Positions 16,639 to 25,986 of a stretch of DNA of 64,000 nucleotides are shown here, in pieces. Positions within the stretch are counted from its first letter, which is position 1; each line of letters starts with the position of its first letter. The translations under genes and the position numbers were made by a program. The notes below the pieces were generated by a model. That model made no database searches. It saw nothing but the letters and a program-made list of their open reading frames with translations, and was not told where the DNA came from. Source of the DNA: Candidatus Tumulicola sp. (GTDB lineage: Bacteria > Vulcanimicrobiota > Vulcanimicrobiia > Vulcanimicrobiales > Vulcanimicrobiaceae); NCBI GenBank assembly GCA_036490475.1, contig DASXDT010000005.1, positions 372,001 through 436,000 of the forward strand, in the 5' to 3' direction.

Positions 16639-18614
16639 TTGCTTTGCTCGTCGCCTTTGCGCTGTGCATTGTCGGCATCATTCTCGTCGTCGCGATACGC
16701 GGACCGCTCGGTCGGGCGATCGGCTTTATGTTCCTTGGCGCCGCTGGGATCGCATCGCTCATATCGGCTGCGACCGCCCTTCATTCGAGTAGATCGTATG
16801 CGTCTGGCCCGCCGGATGCACACCTGCTGCTACGCATGGACGCAGTTTCGGGATTCTATATCGGTCTAATCGGAGCAATTGCCGTAATCGTTGCGGTGTT
16901 TGCGTTGGGCGGCCGCAGTGCCGACGAACGAGGCGCTGGTCACACGGCTGCGGCAAGTTCCTGCGCTGTCCTACTGGCGTCGTTAGTAACGTGCGCGGCC
17001 GGCGACGTCTTTTTGTTTCTTTTCGGCTGGGAATTGCTCGCATTGGCGTTTTTCTGGTCAATTGGATATGCAGGGACGGACGAATCCGCGCCGCGATCTG
17101 CGTACGTTACACTCGTCGTTACACATGTTGCAGGCGGCTGCCTACTTGCCGCGTTATTGACGCTCGCCCACGCTGCGGGCAGTTTCGAGGTCGGAGACGC
17201 GATTGCGGCCGGAACCCACTTTGTGGGCGCCTCCGGCGGCTTCATACTTGTACTACTCGTTATTGGGTTCGGCGCGAAGTTCGGCATGCTCCCGCTACAG
17301 GGTTGGATGCCCTACGGTTATCGAAGTGCGCCGAGTGCGGTTGCGGCGTTGATGGCTGGCGGTGCACTCAACGTAGGCTTTTACGGCATATCACGTTTCG
17401 TGCTTGCGTTCCCCCAGGCGCCTCTGTGGTTAGCCATCGCAGTGATTGCCGTCGGTTCTGTCGGCGCATTTTTTGGCATTTCATGGGCTGCTGGGCAACG
17501 AGACATGCGCGCGCTCGCTGCCTACTCAAGCGTCGAAAACAGCGGCATCATCTTTGCTGCCTTCGGCGTCGCGATAGCGGGTCGGGCGCTTCACGATCCG
17601 ATGCTGATGGGATTCGCGCTGGCAGCAGCCTCAGTGCAAATCGTTGCGCACGCCGTGGCCAAGAGCACCCTATTTCTGACCATTGCTTCAGTGAATGATG
17701 CGCGTTCAAGCACCGACCTGGATAAGCTCGGAGGCTTAGCGCGCGTACTTCCGTTGACAACCCTTTCCGCAATATTGTCCGGCATGTCGCTAGCAGCGCT
17801 TCCGCCGCTTGCTGGCTTTGTCGGCGAGTGGCTCGTGCTTGAATCGCTCATGCAAGCGTTTCGTACCGGAAACGTTGCTTCCGAAGTCATTTTCGCACTC
17901 GCCGGCGCAATCATTGGCGTTGCGGCTGGCATTGCGATCGTGACGTTCACGAAGTTTGTCGGCATTGGTCTGCTTGGCGCTTCACGCTCAGTAACGCTAC
18001 AGAGGGGTTTCGTTGTTCGAGCTCCGCTGCGCGGGGTGGGGTTGCTTCTCGGCTGTGCGGCGATTGTCGGAACCGGCGTGTTCGCTCGATCCTTACTTTC
18101 CACCATTGCACCGAGCATTGACTCGGCTTCGCACAGCGATGCAGTTGCCGCGATGATCGGAGTTTTCCCGTTAGTCGCGCCTGCCTTCGGTGGCTTTTCG
18201 TCGGTCTCGCCTGGGGGAATGGGCCTAGTGCTGGCAGGGTTCACGATCATGTTTTGGATCGTTTCAAAGCTATTTTCGCGGCCGGCGTCGTCAGCGACCC
18301 CCGCTTGGACATCGGGCGAGCCGTACCGCTCTTGGACGCAGTACGGCGGCACAGGTTATGCCAATCCAACCCGGGTCATTTTGGACGTCGTTACACGAAC
18401 AACGCGAGCCGTCAATCCAGAGATACGTACGTACGACAGCTCGGTTCGGCCGTTTTTCGAGCTGGCATGGTATCGCTGGCTTTTTACACCTCTGTTGTGG
18501 ATTGCATCCGCCGTACGAGCGACGCAGTCAGGCAGCATCGGTGCCTACTTGGCCTACATTCTGACGTTTACAATCTTAATGCTATTACTATTTCCCTCGA
18601 TCCGCCATTGGTAG
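16635..18614 (+). CDS. hyfB: HyfB-like antiporter-type subunit (NuoL family)
   Basis: A subunit of about 659 residues of the NuoL/HyfB family with about sixteen helices. Family channel residues are intact: glutamate in LFLFGWELLAL, the AKFGMLPLQGWMPYG region, lysine in HAVAKSTLFL and SSVENSGII. The GTG at 16635 overlaps the hyfI stop (GTGA); the longer frame upstream overlaps hyfI and is spurious. It closes the core of the complex; the UspA gene follows after seven bases. Confidence 0.88.
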   Translation: MIALLVAFALCIVGIILVVAIRGPLGRAIGFMFLGAAGIASLISAATALHSSRSYASGPPDAHLLLRMDAVSGFYIGLIGAIAVIVAVFALGGRSADERGAGHTAAASSCAVLLASLVTCAAGDVFLFLFGWELLALAFFWSIGYAGTDESAPRSAYVTLVVTHVAGGCLLAALLTLAHAAGSFEVGDAIAAGTHFVGASGGFILVLLVIGFGAKFGMLPLQGWMPYGYRSAPSAVAALMAGGALNVGFYGISRFVLAFPQAPLWLAIAVIAVGSVGAFFGISWAAGQRDMRALAAYSSVENSGIIFAAFGVAIAGRALHDPMLMGFALAAASVQIVAHAVAKSTLFLTIASVNDARSSTDLDKLGGLARVLPLTTLSAILSGMSLAALPPLAGFVGEWLVLESLMQAFRTGNVASEVIFALAGAIIGVAAGIAIVTFTKFVGIGLLGASRSVTLQRGFVVRAPLRGVGLLLGCAAIVGTGVFARSLLSTIAPSIDSASHSDAVAAMIGVFPLVAPAFGGFSSVSPGGMGLVLAGFTIMFWIVSKLFSRPASSATPAWTSGEPYRSWTQYGGTGYANPTRVILDVVTRTTRAVNPEIRTYDSSVRPFFELAWYRWLFTPLLWIASAVRATQSGSIGAYLAYILTFTILMLLLFPSIRHW

Positions 18615-18621
18615 GTGTTGT

Positions 18622-19065
18622 ATGTTTTCACACATTATCGTAGCTTGGGACGGTTCCGAGTGTGCTCGTCGAGCTTTCGAGTACGCAATCGAGATTGCGA
18701 AACGGTTCGAGTCGCGTTTGCAGCTCGTTTCCGTTGCGCAGCCGGCTGCTTATGCTGAAACATCCGCAGAAGTGGAAAACGATAGAGCCAAAGCGCACCG
18801 ATTTTACGAAGGCAGTGCGGCCTCGCTCATCGACCTGAGCCGTGAACGAGGTGTCGGGACAGAATTGCTGATCGTCGAAGGCGGCCATCCGGCTGAGGGC
18901 GTGGTCGACACTGCCTCGAAGATTGGAGCTGATCTCATTGTCGTGGGCCGCCGCGGGCTCTCAAGCGGAATCACGCGTTTCCTGATAGGGAGTATCTCCG
19001 ACCGAATCGCGCGTTATGCGCACTGCCCAGTATTGTTAATTGACAACCCGCAGAAACGATCATGA
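18622..19065 (+). CDS. Universal stress protein (UspA family)
   Basis: A 147-residue single Usp domain with the ATP-binding pattern GRRGLSSGITRFLIGSIS (G-x2-G-x9-G-S). It begins seven bases after the hyfB stop, so it belongs to the hydrogenase-like operon. Universal stress proteins bind ATP or AMP and adjust energy-stress responses. I recall that uspA-like genes have been reported among those downstream of fluoride riboswitches. The start is ATG with AGGTGTTGT before it. Confidence 0.9.
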   Translation: MFSHIIVAWDGSECARRAFEYAIEIAKRFESRLQLVSVAQPAAYAETSAEVENDRAKAHRFYEGSAASLIDLSRERGVGTELLIVEGGHPAEGVVDTASKIGADLIVVGRRGLSSGITRFLIGSISDRIARYAHCPVLLIDNPQKRS

Positions 19066-19969
19066 GTGTTCCGGCGCAAGCAAATGTCATCCACAATCAG
19101 AACGACGGATACTACTCAGCCGCGTAGCCGAACGTCTCCCGGGCACCGGTTCGGTTACCTCCGTGGAGACGGAAAGAAAGACGTGGCTCCCCAAACAAAC
19201 GGGCGTTCGTGAGAAACAAGACTGCCCACTGAGGCTGTCACAAGATTGCTCAGTCATGCTGTTCAGGCGGCGAAAGCCCAGCGGGCACTCGGGTTGCAAT
19301 AACGTTTGGAATATGAGCGCATCTTAACGAATCACTTGACACTGCACGGCGAATTTTATGGTATGTCCCGACGCGAAGCTTTTGCGGGCGAGCTCAGCGG
19401 GCTGAACGCCGCAGGCGACGTCGTACTTGATCGCGCGCATACCAAACTGCTCGACTGCTCCTGCATCGAAGTACCATCCGCGAATTCGTCGAAAAAGATA
19501 CGCCGATATGGCGAAGAAGGAACAGTCCAATGCTCAGCGCATCCCGAAATCGAAGATAAGGTAACCGTGGGAACGCGTTTCGCTCCATGTCACCGGTTTG
19601 GTGAAAAGGAAGGTGGGCACACGCCGCCTTGGCGGCATGTTTAAGGGGGCGGCTTCTCCAGCGCGAAAGCTCTGAGTATGAGGTAGTCCGTCAGTAGTAG
19701 TTCGTCGCAGTTCGACGCGGCCACCGAGTGTCAGATGGTTCTGCACTCTTATCCTATGATTTAATCTGCTTGCTGGTCGCCAGTTGGGGAGAATCGACCC
19801 GACTGGTGACCAACGCTTTACTCATTCCCCGAAAATGGAGCGCACCACAACGATCGCGACGCGCGAGCAAAACCGCAGCCGTCGAGCACGAGCACTACGG
19901 CCTCGGGCCGGCCAACTGCGGAGGTCCAGACCGCGAGGTCCGCACATCGCTACCGGCGTAGGGCCACCG
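19066..19969. other. Non-coding or decayed stretch
   Basis: About 900 bases without a convincing gene. Short frames on both strands show no family features. A CCGCCTTGGCGGCATG inverted repeat lies near 19625-19640. Confidence 0.5.
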
Positions 19970-20637
19970 ATGACGAACGATCAGGTCCGAGCAAACGCTT
20001 TAGGCTATTGCTACGAACGGAATAAAAGCAGCCCGGGCAATTACATCCAAACTAGTGAAATTGTCGCCGCGACCGGATTTGGGCTCGCGGAGATACTCGA
20101 AGCGCAGCAATATCTGGTCGACAAGGGACTTCTCGCCTCGCGCGAACATGGGCAGCAGATTCGGAGCTTGGGACATGGCCTCGTAGCGATGATGGCTCGG
20201 ATTACCGCTGATGGATTGACTTCGTCGAACATCCTGAGGACTTTCACGGATCCCGCTTACCCGCAGCCCTAATCAACATCTTTGCACAAGGCGACGTATC
20301 GAACGTTCACGTTGCCGGCGGCAATCAGCAGAACGTCCACGCGCACAATATCGGTGCTCCGGTTGTGCAATCGTCCACGTCGTACCCGCCGTTTCCACTC
20401 GAGCAGTTACGTACGGAGTTAGCGCCGGATGCCATAGCAGTCGGCCTCGTCGAAGAACTTGCTCGGGAATTGCAGAGGCCGATGCGTGCGTGGGGCAAGA
20501 TTTTGTCGCTCATTGAGACGTTTAACAATACTGTGTCGGTAACAACGGGTACTGCGACGATGGTTCAATGGTTTTTGCACAACCCCTCGATCCCAGAGCA
20601 TGTCGTTCAAACGATTCGCTCGATTACTGGCGGTTGA
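19970..20637 (+). pseudogene. Winged-helix / effector-associated-like protein with frameshift
   Basis: Two frames join into one protein of about 220 residues. The first part (from ATG 19970) is a winged-helix-like domain ending in RITADG; one base is missing near 20214-20217 (GGATTGAC where GGAATTGAC would give GIDF). The reading then continues as DFVEHPEDF, a glycine/asparagine linker (GDVSNVHVAGGNQQNV) and a helical C-terminal domain to 20637. The ITADGIDF...linker pattern is typical of wHTH proteins linked to signalling effectors. It is either a real pseudogene or a sequencing error. The C-terminal half is repeated in decayed form at 33350-33640. Confidence 0.7.
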
Positions 20638-21700
20638 CCCATACTCGAAACCGACGGAGCAGCCGTGCAATGATGCAGTCCTTCTTGCCCGATGGACTTC
20701 TCCCACCAGCAAACTATAATCACGGAACTAGCGAAGCGATGGTGGAGATCTTCCTGCGCATCGGATGAGGATGAGAAGTGCATGGTCACTATCTGAGAAG
20801 AGGCGCTCCTTCGAACTGACGGTGCGAGCGGTCCGCGGTGCCGTTCGAGACCTGACATCCAGTCGAAGGCTGTGCACCGAGACTGGCGCCAAACGGCGGT
20901 CCCAGAGCAGTCGTGCAGCAACGTCATAGGTCGCAAAGAGTGGGACCACACTTGCATCTCCCTCGATTAGGTTAAGTGCTTCCAGCATTGGTTGTCCGCT
21001 TCGGTGCGAGACCCGCAACGAGCACGAGTCGGCGCAGATATCGAACAGCCACTCCCTGCAACCACTGACTTCCACTTTTTTCACCCTTCGTAAAATTGAC
21101 GAGTGCTGCTGAGCGGCTTCATAATAATTAGCTCGAGTTAAATAGTGCCCTGGAATTTAATTACGCCCACAGCATTGATCCCGGTTGAGGAATTTTCTCC
21201 GCGGCGAAAGCCAATCCCGACGCCAGGCGCCAGTGACCTGTTCGAATCAGGCCCCGAATTTTATAGTCCAGGAAGTTCCGCCAGGTTCGTTCCTTCAGTC
21301 GTTTGGATTGTCTCGAGCGCATTTCTTGCAAGCTCGTGCCCTCCGTCATCGTGTTCGGCTGATATACAATAATGCATCAGGATCAGTAAGGCCGAAAAAG
21401 CACCACGCACCGACCGCTGGCATTGCTCAGTAAAAGGGATTCGTTGAGACGCTTGAACTCCAACGTCTCTTGTATCTTGCGCAAAGACCTGCAAGCAGCG
21501 ACAAAGCTGCTTGCTGAGTGGTGGATATATGCGAGCTCTTGCGGCTAAACGTTGAGCCTGCCGAAGCATCTTGCGTGCTCGATCGAACATTCCAGCATGG
21601 CAATACCAGTTTCCGCACTCGACGACCGCCGCGATCTGAAACGGCGACATCGCCACGTTTCAGCGGTAGCGAGTTCTCTTATCGCGTCCACAGGCAGGTC
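20340..21700. repeat. Diverged repeat copy A (partner at 33350-34230)
   Basis: From the helical C-terminal part of the winged-helix gene to near the ilvD end, the sequence matches 33350-34230 in the same orientation with many differences and gaps. Shared blocks include CACTCGAGCAGTTACGTACG and CTTGCGTGCTCGATCGAACA. Both copies have decayed reading frames. Confidence 0.7.
21261..21656 (-). pseudogene. TPR-regulator-like fragment
   Basis: An open frame of about 131 codons encodes a helical stretch (VECGNWYCHAGMFDRARKML...) that resembles the TPR-like middle of the regulators at 31115 and 36446. It lacks the N-terminal HTH and the C-terminal end. The repeat copy at 33840-34230 is broken by frameshifts. 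It is probably a relic of a third regulator. Confidence 0.4.
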
Positions 21701-21721
21701 TCGAAAGCGTCGATCCGTAGC

Positions 21722-23422
21722 TTAGGTCTTATGAAGCCGCATCTCTGGGCTGCCGCCTGTCAATGCGCCAAAGGCGGCCGAACCGACTTGCGCCGCGTAC
21801 TTTGCAAGGACTCCGGCGCTACAACGCGGCGCCGGTGCAGTCCAGCTGGCTGAACGTAACAGAAGCTCATCAGGAGATAGATCTACGTTGAGCTCGCGTG
21901 CCTCGACATCAATCGTAATGAGATCGCCGTTACGCAGAAGGGCAATAGGGCCGGCACAAGCGGCCTCGGGCGCCACGTGGCCCACCATAAGCCCGTGCGT
22001 GCCTCCAGAGAAGCGTCCATCGGTTACGAGTGCCACCTTGTTCATCAAACCGGCACCAACGATCGCACTAGTTACGCCCAGCATTTCACGCATTCCGGGT
22101 CCGCCCTTCGGGCCTTCGTACATGATGACCATGACGTCACCGCTTTGGATAGTTCCATGCATGACTGCCGCCATCGCGTCCTCTTCACATGTGAAGACTC
22201 GCGCCGGGCCACAATGGTAAGAGTGCTCGCGTCCAGCAATCTTGAGCACCGCTCCATCCGGAGCAACGTTGCCTTTCAGGATCGCGAGGCCGCCGCGCGG
22301 TCTAAACGGGCGTGCCACTGTAGCCACGACGGTTTGTTTTGGCGACTCCGTCGCAAGTGCCACCGTGTCCTCGAGCGTCCTCCCATCGGCCATTCGGACC
22401 GAGCCGTGCAACAAGTTCGCATTCAGCAATCGTCGCGCAATCAGCGCCGTTCCTCCGGCGCGGTCGACGTCGAGAGCGACATGTTTTCCGCCGGGCCTGA
22501 GATCTGCAATAATTGGCGTCCGCCGGCTAATCGCGTCGAAGTCATCGATCACTAAATTAACTCCAGCTTCATGCGCGATCGCCAGTAGATGAAGCACCGC
22601 ATTGGTCGAACCTCCGGTCGCGGCCACGACTGCGATCGCGTTCTCAAAGGCCTTGCGCGTGAGGAGGTTCCGCGGTCGTACGTCGCGCGCCAACAGATCT
22701 AGAACTGTAGCGGCAGCCGTCTGCGCCCACCCCAAGCGACGATCATCAGTAGCGCCGGCAGTGGCGCTACCCATGGGGGCCAGGCCGAGATGTTCGATTG
22801 CCGTCGCCATTGTGTTTGCCGTGAACTGACCTCCGCAAGCACCGGGTCCGGGACATGCGCTATCTTCAATCTTGGCCAACTCTTTGTCATCGATGGTTCC
22901 GATAGCGTGTGCTCCGATCGCCTCAAAGACATCGATGATGGTAATATCGCGGCCGCGATGACGTCCAGGAGCGATAGGCCCACCGTACAACATCACTGAA
23001 GGCACGTTGAGGCGCGCAAGCGCCATCGCGGCGCCTGGAATTGTTTTGTCGCAACCGACAAGCGCCACAATGCCATCAAACATGTAGCCCAGTCCCATTA
23101 GCTCGATCGAATCGGCGATGACTTCGCGACTCACCAATGAAGACTTCATTGCTGCGGTCCCCATTGCAATACCATCGCTGATGGCAATCGTATTGAATTC
23201 CATTGGTGTACCACCCGCTGCTCGGACGCCGCGTTTCACATGCTCGCTAAGGTGTCGGAGGTGAAAACCGCACGGCATGGTTTCAGTCCATGTGTTCGCG
23301 ATGCCGATAATCGGTCTTCGCAGGTCATCGTCGGTGAAGCCAATTGCCTTGAACATGGCACGCGCAGCCGCTCGTTCTACCCCTTGCGTGATCGTTGCGC
23401 TGCGCGCGTTGAGCTGCGTCAC
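21722..23422 (-). CDS. ilvD: Dihydroxy-acid dehydratase
   Basis: A 566-residue Fe-S dehydratase converting dihydroxy-isovalerate and dihydroxy-methylvalerate to the 2-keto acids of valine and isoleucine. Cluster and active-site motifs GCDKT and [16 protein letters not shown] are present, as are [12 protein letters not shown] near the C-terminus and the Mg-binding region. The length is normal. The GTG start overlaps the ilvA stop (GTGA at 23419-23422), so the two are translationally coupled. It is the last gene of the ilvB-N-C-A-D operon. Confidence 0.96.
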   Translation of the reverse strand: MTQLNARSATITQGVERAAARAMFKAIGFTDDDLRRPIIGIANTWTETMPCGFHLRHLSEHVKRGVRAAGGTPMEFNTIAISDGIAMGTAAMKSSLVSREVIADSIELMGLGYMFDGIVALVGCDKTIPGAAMALARLNVPSVMLYGGPIAPGRHRGRDITIIDVFEAIGAHAIGTIDDKELAKIEDSACPGPGACGGQFTANTMATAIEHLGLAPMGSATAGATDDRRLGWAQTAAATVLDLLARDVRPRNLLTRKAFENAIAVVAATGGSTNAVLHLLAIAHEAGVNLVIDDFDAISRRTPIIADLRPGGKHVALDVDRAGGTALIARRLLNANLLHGSVRMADGRTLEDTVALATESPKQTVVATVARPFRPRGGLAILKGNVAPDGAVLKIAGREHSYHCGPARVFTCEEDAMAAVMHGTIQSGDVMVIMYEGPKGGPGMREMLGVTSAIVGAGLMNKVALVTDGRFSGGTHGLMVGHVAPEAACAGPIALLRNGDLITIDVEARELNVDLSPDELLLRSASWTAPAPRCSAGVLAKYAAQVGSAAFGALTGGSPEMRLHKT

Positions 23423-24747
23423 GCGGATCCCACCGCGGGGAGTGTTGCTAAAATGCCAAGGTCGTTGAGTTGCCGTACGATCGCGTACATGTCGTCAGGC
23501 TTCCGTAACTCGACAGTAAGGTCCAGCTGCATGCACTTGGCTAGCACATTAGGAAACGTCCTGCGGTGAGATACTTCGAGCACGTTGGCGCCATTGCGCG
23601 CGACAACCTCGGAGACTCCAGCCAGGCCACCAGGAACGTCGAGCACTTCTGCGCGCAAGCACACGACGCGCCGTTCCCGCAAGCGCACGCGCGAAATGAC
23701 ATATGCAAGAAGCCCTGTGTCAATGTTGCCGCCTGAGAGTATAAGTCCAACGCGCGCGCTACGGAAACTGGCGCGGTGTTGGAGAAGTGCAGCGACGCCC
23801 AAGGCCCCAGCTCCCTCCGTAACCGTTTTCTCGTCCTCCAGGAGTAGGTGTACTGCAAATTCGAGCGCATCTTCATCGACAAGGAGGACATCGTCTATAA
23901 GGGCTTTGGCCATTGATAGATTCAAGTCGCCGACTCGCGCCACTGCGACGCCTTCAGCCAGCGTAGCGCCGCCTACGGGCGACGGCAGGTTGTTTAAGGC
24001 ATTGTGCAATGCTGGATAAAGTGTGGTCTGAACGCCGATGACGCGAATGTGGGGATTAAGTGCTTTCGCGATCAGAGCGACACCACTGATAAGTCCACCG
24101 CCTCCCACTTGAACTAGTAGCACGTCAAGATTCGGAAAGGCTTGCAGTAGCTCAAGCCCTACCGTTCCTGCCCCCGCAACAATCACCGGATCGTCGAAAG
24201 GGGAGATAAACGACTTGCCGTTACTCTCAGCGATTTTGACCGCCTTCGTGGTTGCTTCTGAGACGGTCGACCCGTGCAGTAAGACCCGTCCACCGTATGC
24301 CTCGGTGCTGCGTATTTTACAGTAGGGGGTGCCATGGGGCATGACAATCGTGCTACTCGTACCTAGCTGCGAGGCGCTAAATGCCACGCCCTGCGCGTGA
24401 TTACCGGCCGAAGCGGTGACGATCCCGTTTCGCCTTTCGCCGCGGGTCAAACTCGACAGCTTAACATGGGCGCCGCGCATTTTAAAGGATCCGGTGTGTT
24501 GCGTATTCTCATACTTCAGTACGACGTCCGCACCCGCGAGCCGTGAAAGTGCTTCCGACGGTAAGCACGGGGTCTTGAGCGCTACGCCTTCGAGCACGCT
24601 CGCTGCGCGTCTAACGTCATCTGCCGTGGGCCAATCGCTAGACAATTTGTCGTATTGCTCCTTGACTAGACCTCCGTTGCCCGGAGGGAACGCTCTCTGA
24701 TTGCTGCTCTCAGTCGACTTGAGCGCGCCGTTACGCGGATTTAGCAT
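23419..24747 (-). CDS. ilvA: Threonine ammonia-lyase
   Basis: A 442-residue PLP enzyme making 2-oxobutanoate from threonine for isoleucine. The PLP lysine is in GSFKMRGA, the glycine-rich phosphate loop is VGGGGLISG, and a single ACT-like regulatory domain forms the last 80 residues ([21 protein letters not shown]). That architecture resembles the shorter threonine dehydratases with one regulatory domain. The N-terminal 35 residues are unlike the family, so a later start is possible. It overlaps ilvC by seven bases. Confidence 0.93.
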   Translation of the reverse strand: MLNPRNGALKSTESSNQRAFPPGNGGLVKEQYDKLSSDWPTADDVRRAASVLEGVALKTPCLPSEALSRLAGADVVLKYENTQHTGSFKMRGAHVKLSSLTRGERRNGIVTASAGNHAQGVAFSASQLGTSSTIVMPHGTPYCKIRSTEAYGGRVLLHGSTVSEATTKAVKIAESNGKSFISPFDDPVIVAGAGTVGLELLQAFPNLDVLLVQVGGGGLISGVALIAKALNPHIRVIGVQTTLYPALHNALNNLPSPVGGATLAEGVAVARVGDLNLSMAKALIDDVLLVDEDALEFAVHLLLEDEKTVTEGAGALGVAALLQHRASFRSARVGLILSGGNIDTGLLAYVISRVRLRERRVVCLRAEVLDVPGGLAGVSEVVARNGANVLEVSHRRTFPNVLAKCMQLDLTVELRKPDDMYAIVRQLNDLGILATLPAVGSA

Positions 24748-25727
24748 ACCCGGAACTTTAGATCTTCGTCCTGGCGCGTCGCCTCAGTACGTTCGCGCAG
24801 CCAGGGCATAAACGAACGTAATCGCGCGCCAACCTGTTCGATCTCATGTTTCCGAGCAGACTGTCCATAATCGAGAAGGCGTGGCTTACCATTGCTGTGC
24901 TCCGTCGCCCATTCACGGGCGAACGTGCCATCTTGGATCTGCAAGAGCAGGTCACGCATCGCCTTACGTGATGACTCTCCGATGACGCGCTGACCACACG
25001 AATAGTCACCGAAGCGAGCGGTGTTGCTGATGCAGTCGCGCATACCCTCGATACCCTGCGCATGTATTAAGTCGACGATTAGTTTGAGTTCGTGGACGCA
25101 TTCGAAGTAGGCCATTTCCGGCGAATAGCCAGCCCCGACGAGGGTCTCGAATCCCGCAACCACCAGCGACGTAAGACCTCCGCAGAGCACGGCTTGCTCA
25201 CCGAAGAGATCCGTTTCGGTTTCTTCGCGAAATGTAGTCTCTACGATGCCGGCGTGGCCGGCACCGATTGCAGAAGCATACGCAAGCGCCACATCGCTCG
25301 AATTCCCGCTAGGATCCTGGTGAATAGCGATTAAGCACGGTACACCCCGTCCCTTTTCGTACTCAGAGCGCACCAACGGCCCCGGTGCTTTGGGCGCTAC
25401 CATGAAAACATTGATGTCGGATGGAGCAACAATCGATCCGAAGTGAATCGCAAATCCATGTGCGAACGCAAGGTACGTCCCTGACCTGAGGGACTCGACG
25501 ATTGAATCTAGGAAGACCGCGGGTTGTTCTTCGTCGGGAATGAGGACCATTACGACATCGCCAAAGGATGCGGCTTCCTCGATTGAGATAACGCGTAGAC
25601 CATCAGCGCGTGCGGCATTTGCCGAAGGGGCGGCGCTTCGCAAGCCGATGACGACTTCGAATCCGGAATCGCGGAGGTTCAACGCATGAGCGCGACCTTG
25701 GCTTCCGTACCCGATTACTGCGATCAC
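24741..25727 (-). CDS. ilvC: Ketol-acid reductoisomerase
   Basis: A 328-residue class I ketol-acid reductoisomerase with the Rossmann motif GYGSQGRAHALNL, the VAPKAPG region, and ETETDLFGEQAVLCGG carrying metal-binding acids. The protein starts at GTG directly before IAVIGYGSQG; an in-frame stop lies eight codons upstream, so the usual N-terminal segment of about 15-20 residues is absent. It may tolerate this or the start may have been lost. It sits 37 bases after ilvN in the operon. Confidence 0.92.
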   Translation of the reverse strand: MIAVIGYGSQGRAHALNLRDSGFEVVIGLRSAAPSANAARADGLRVISIEEAASFGDVVMVLIPDEEQPAVFLDSIVESLRSGTYLAFAHGFAIHFGSIVAPSDINVFMVAPKAPGPLVRSEYEKGRGVPCLIAIHQDPSGNSSDVALAYASAIGAGHAGIVETTFREETETDLFGEQAVLCGGLTSLVVAGFETLVGAGYSPEMAYFECVHELKLIVDLIHAQGIEGMRDCISNTARFGDYSCGQRVIGESSRKAMRDLLLQIQDGTFAREWATEHSNGKPRLLDYGQSARKHEIEQVGARLRSFMPWLRERTEATRQDEDLKFRVC

Positions 25728-25764
25728 TTTGCGCGTAGCACCTTTGGATTAGCGGTGGAACTTC

Positions 25765-25986
25765 TCACGGGGAATACCTCGTATCGTAAGCGATAATTTT
25801 TTCGATCTGCGAGTCGAGCAGCCGCAACGAGTCATCACTGCCACGCAGCTCGATGTGTACGTGATAGTAAGATAGGTCGCCATTATACTCAGCGGTCACG
25901 AATGTATAGGTACACCGACAACGTTCGGCGAGGTTGATGATCCGCGCCAGGGTTCGCGCGTCAGCTAGCTTCAGCAAGCGCTTCAT
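25765..25986 (-). CDS. ilvN: Acetolactate synthase small subunit, minimal ACT type (IlvM-like)
   Basis: A 73-residue single ACT domain (MKRLLKLADARTLARIINLAERCRCTYTF...). It is far shorter than typical IlvN (about 160 residues) and is comparable to E. coli IlvM. It lacks the C-terminal domain. The ATG overlaps the ilvB stop (25983-25986). It should be the regulatory partner of the large subunit; whether valine feedback is kept cannot be read. Confidence 0.8.
   Translation of the reverse strand: MKRLLKLADARTLARIINLAERCRCTYTFVTAEYNGDLSYYHVHIELRGSDDSLRLLDSQIEKIIAYDTRYSP

Noticed and set aside
11453-18614. Functional formate hydrogenlyase or [NiFe] hydrogenase 4
   Set aside because: All NiFe cysteines and all proximal-cluster cysteines are missing, and no formate dehydrogenase or Hyp maturation gene is present in the window.
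1-18614. CrcB/Fluc or CLC-F fluoride exporter gene
   Set aside because: None found on either strand; the transporter at 1228 is a major facilitator protein and does not resemble either exporter family.
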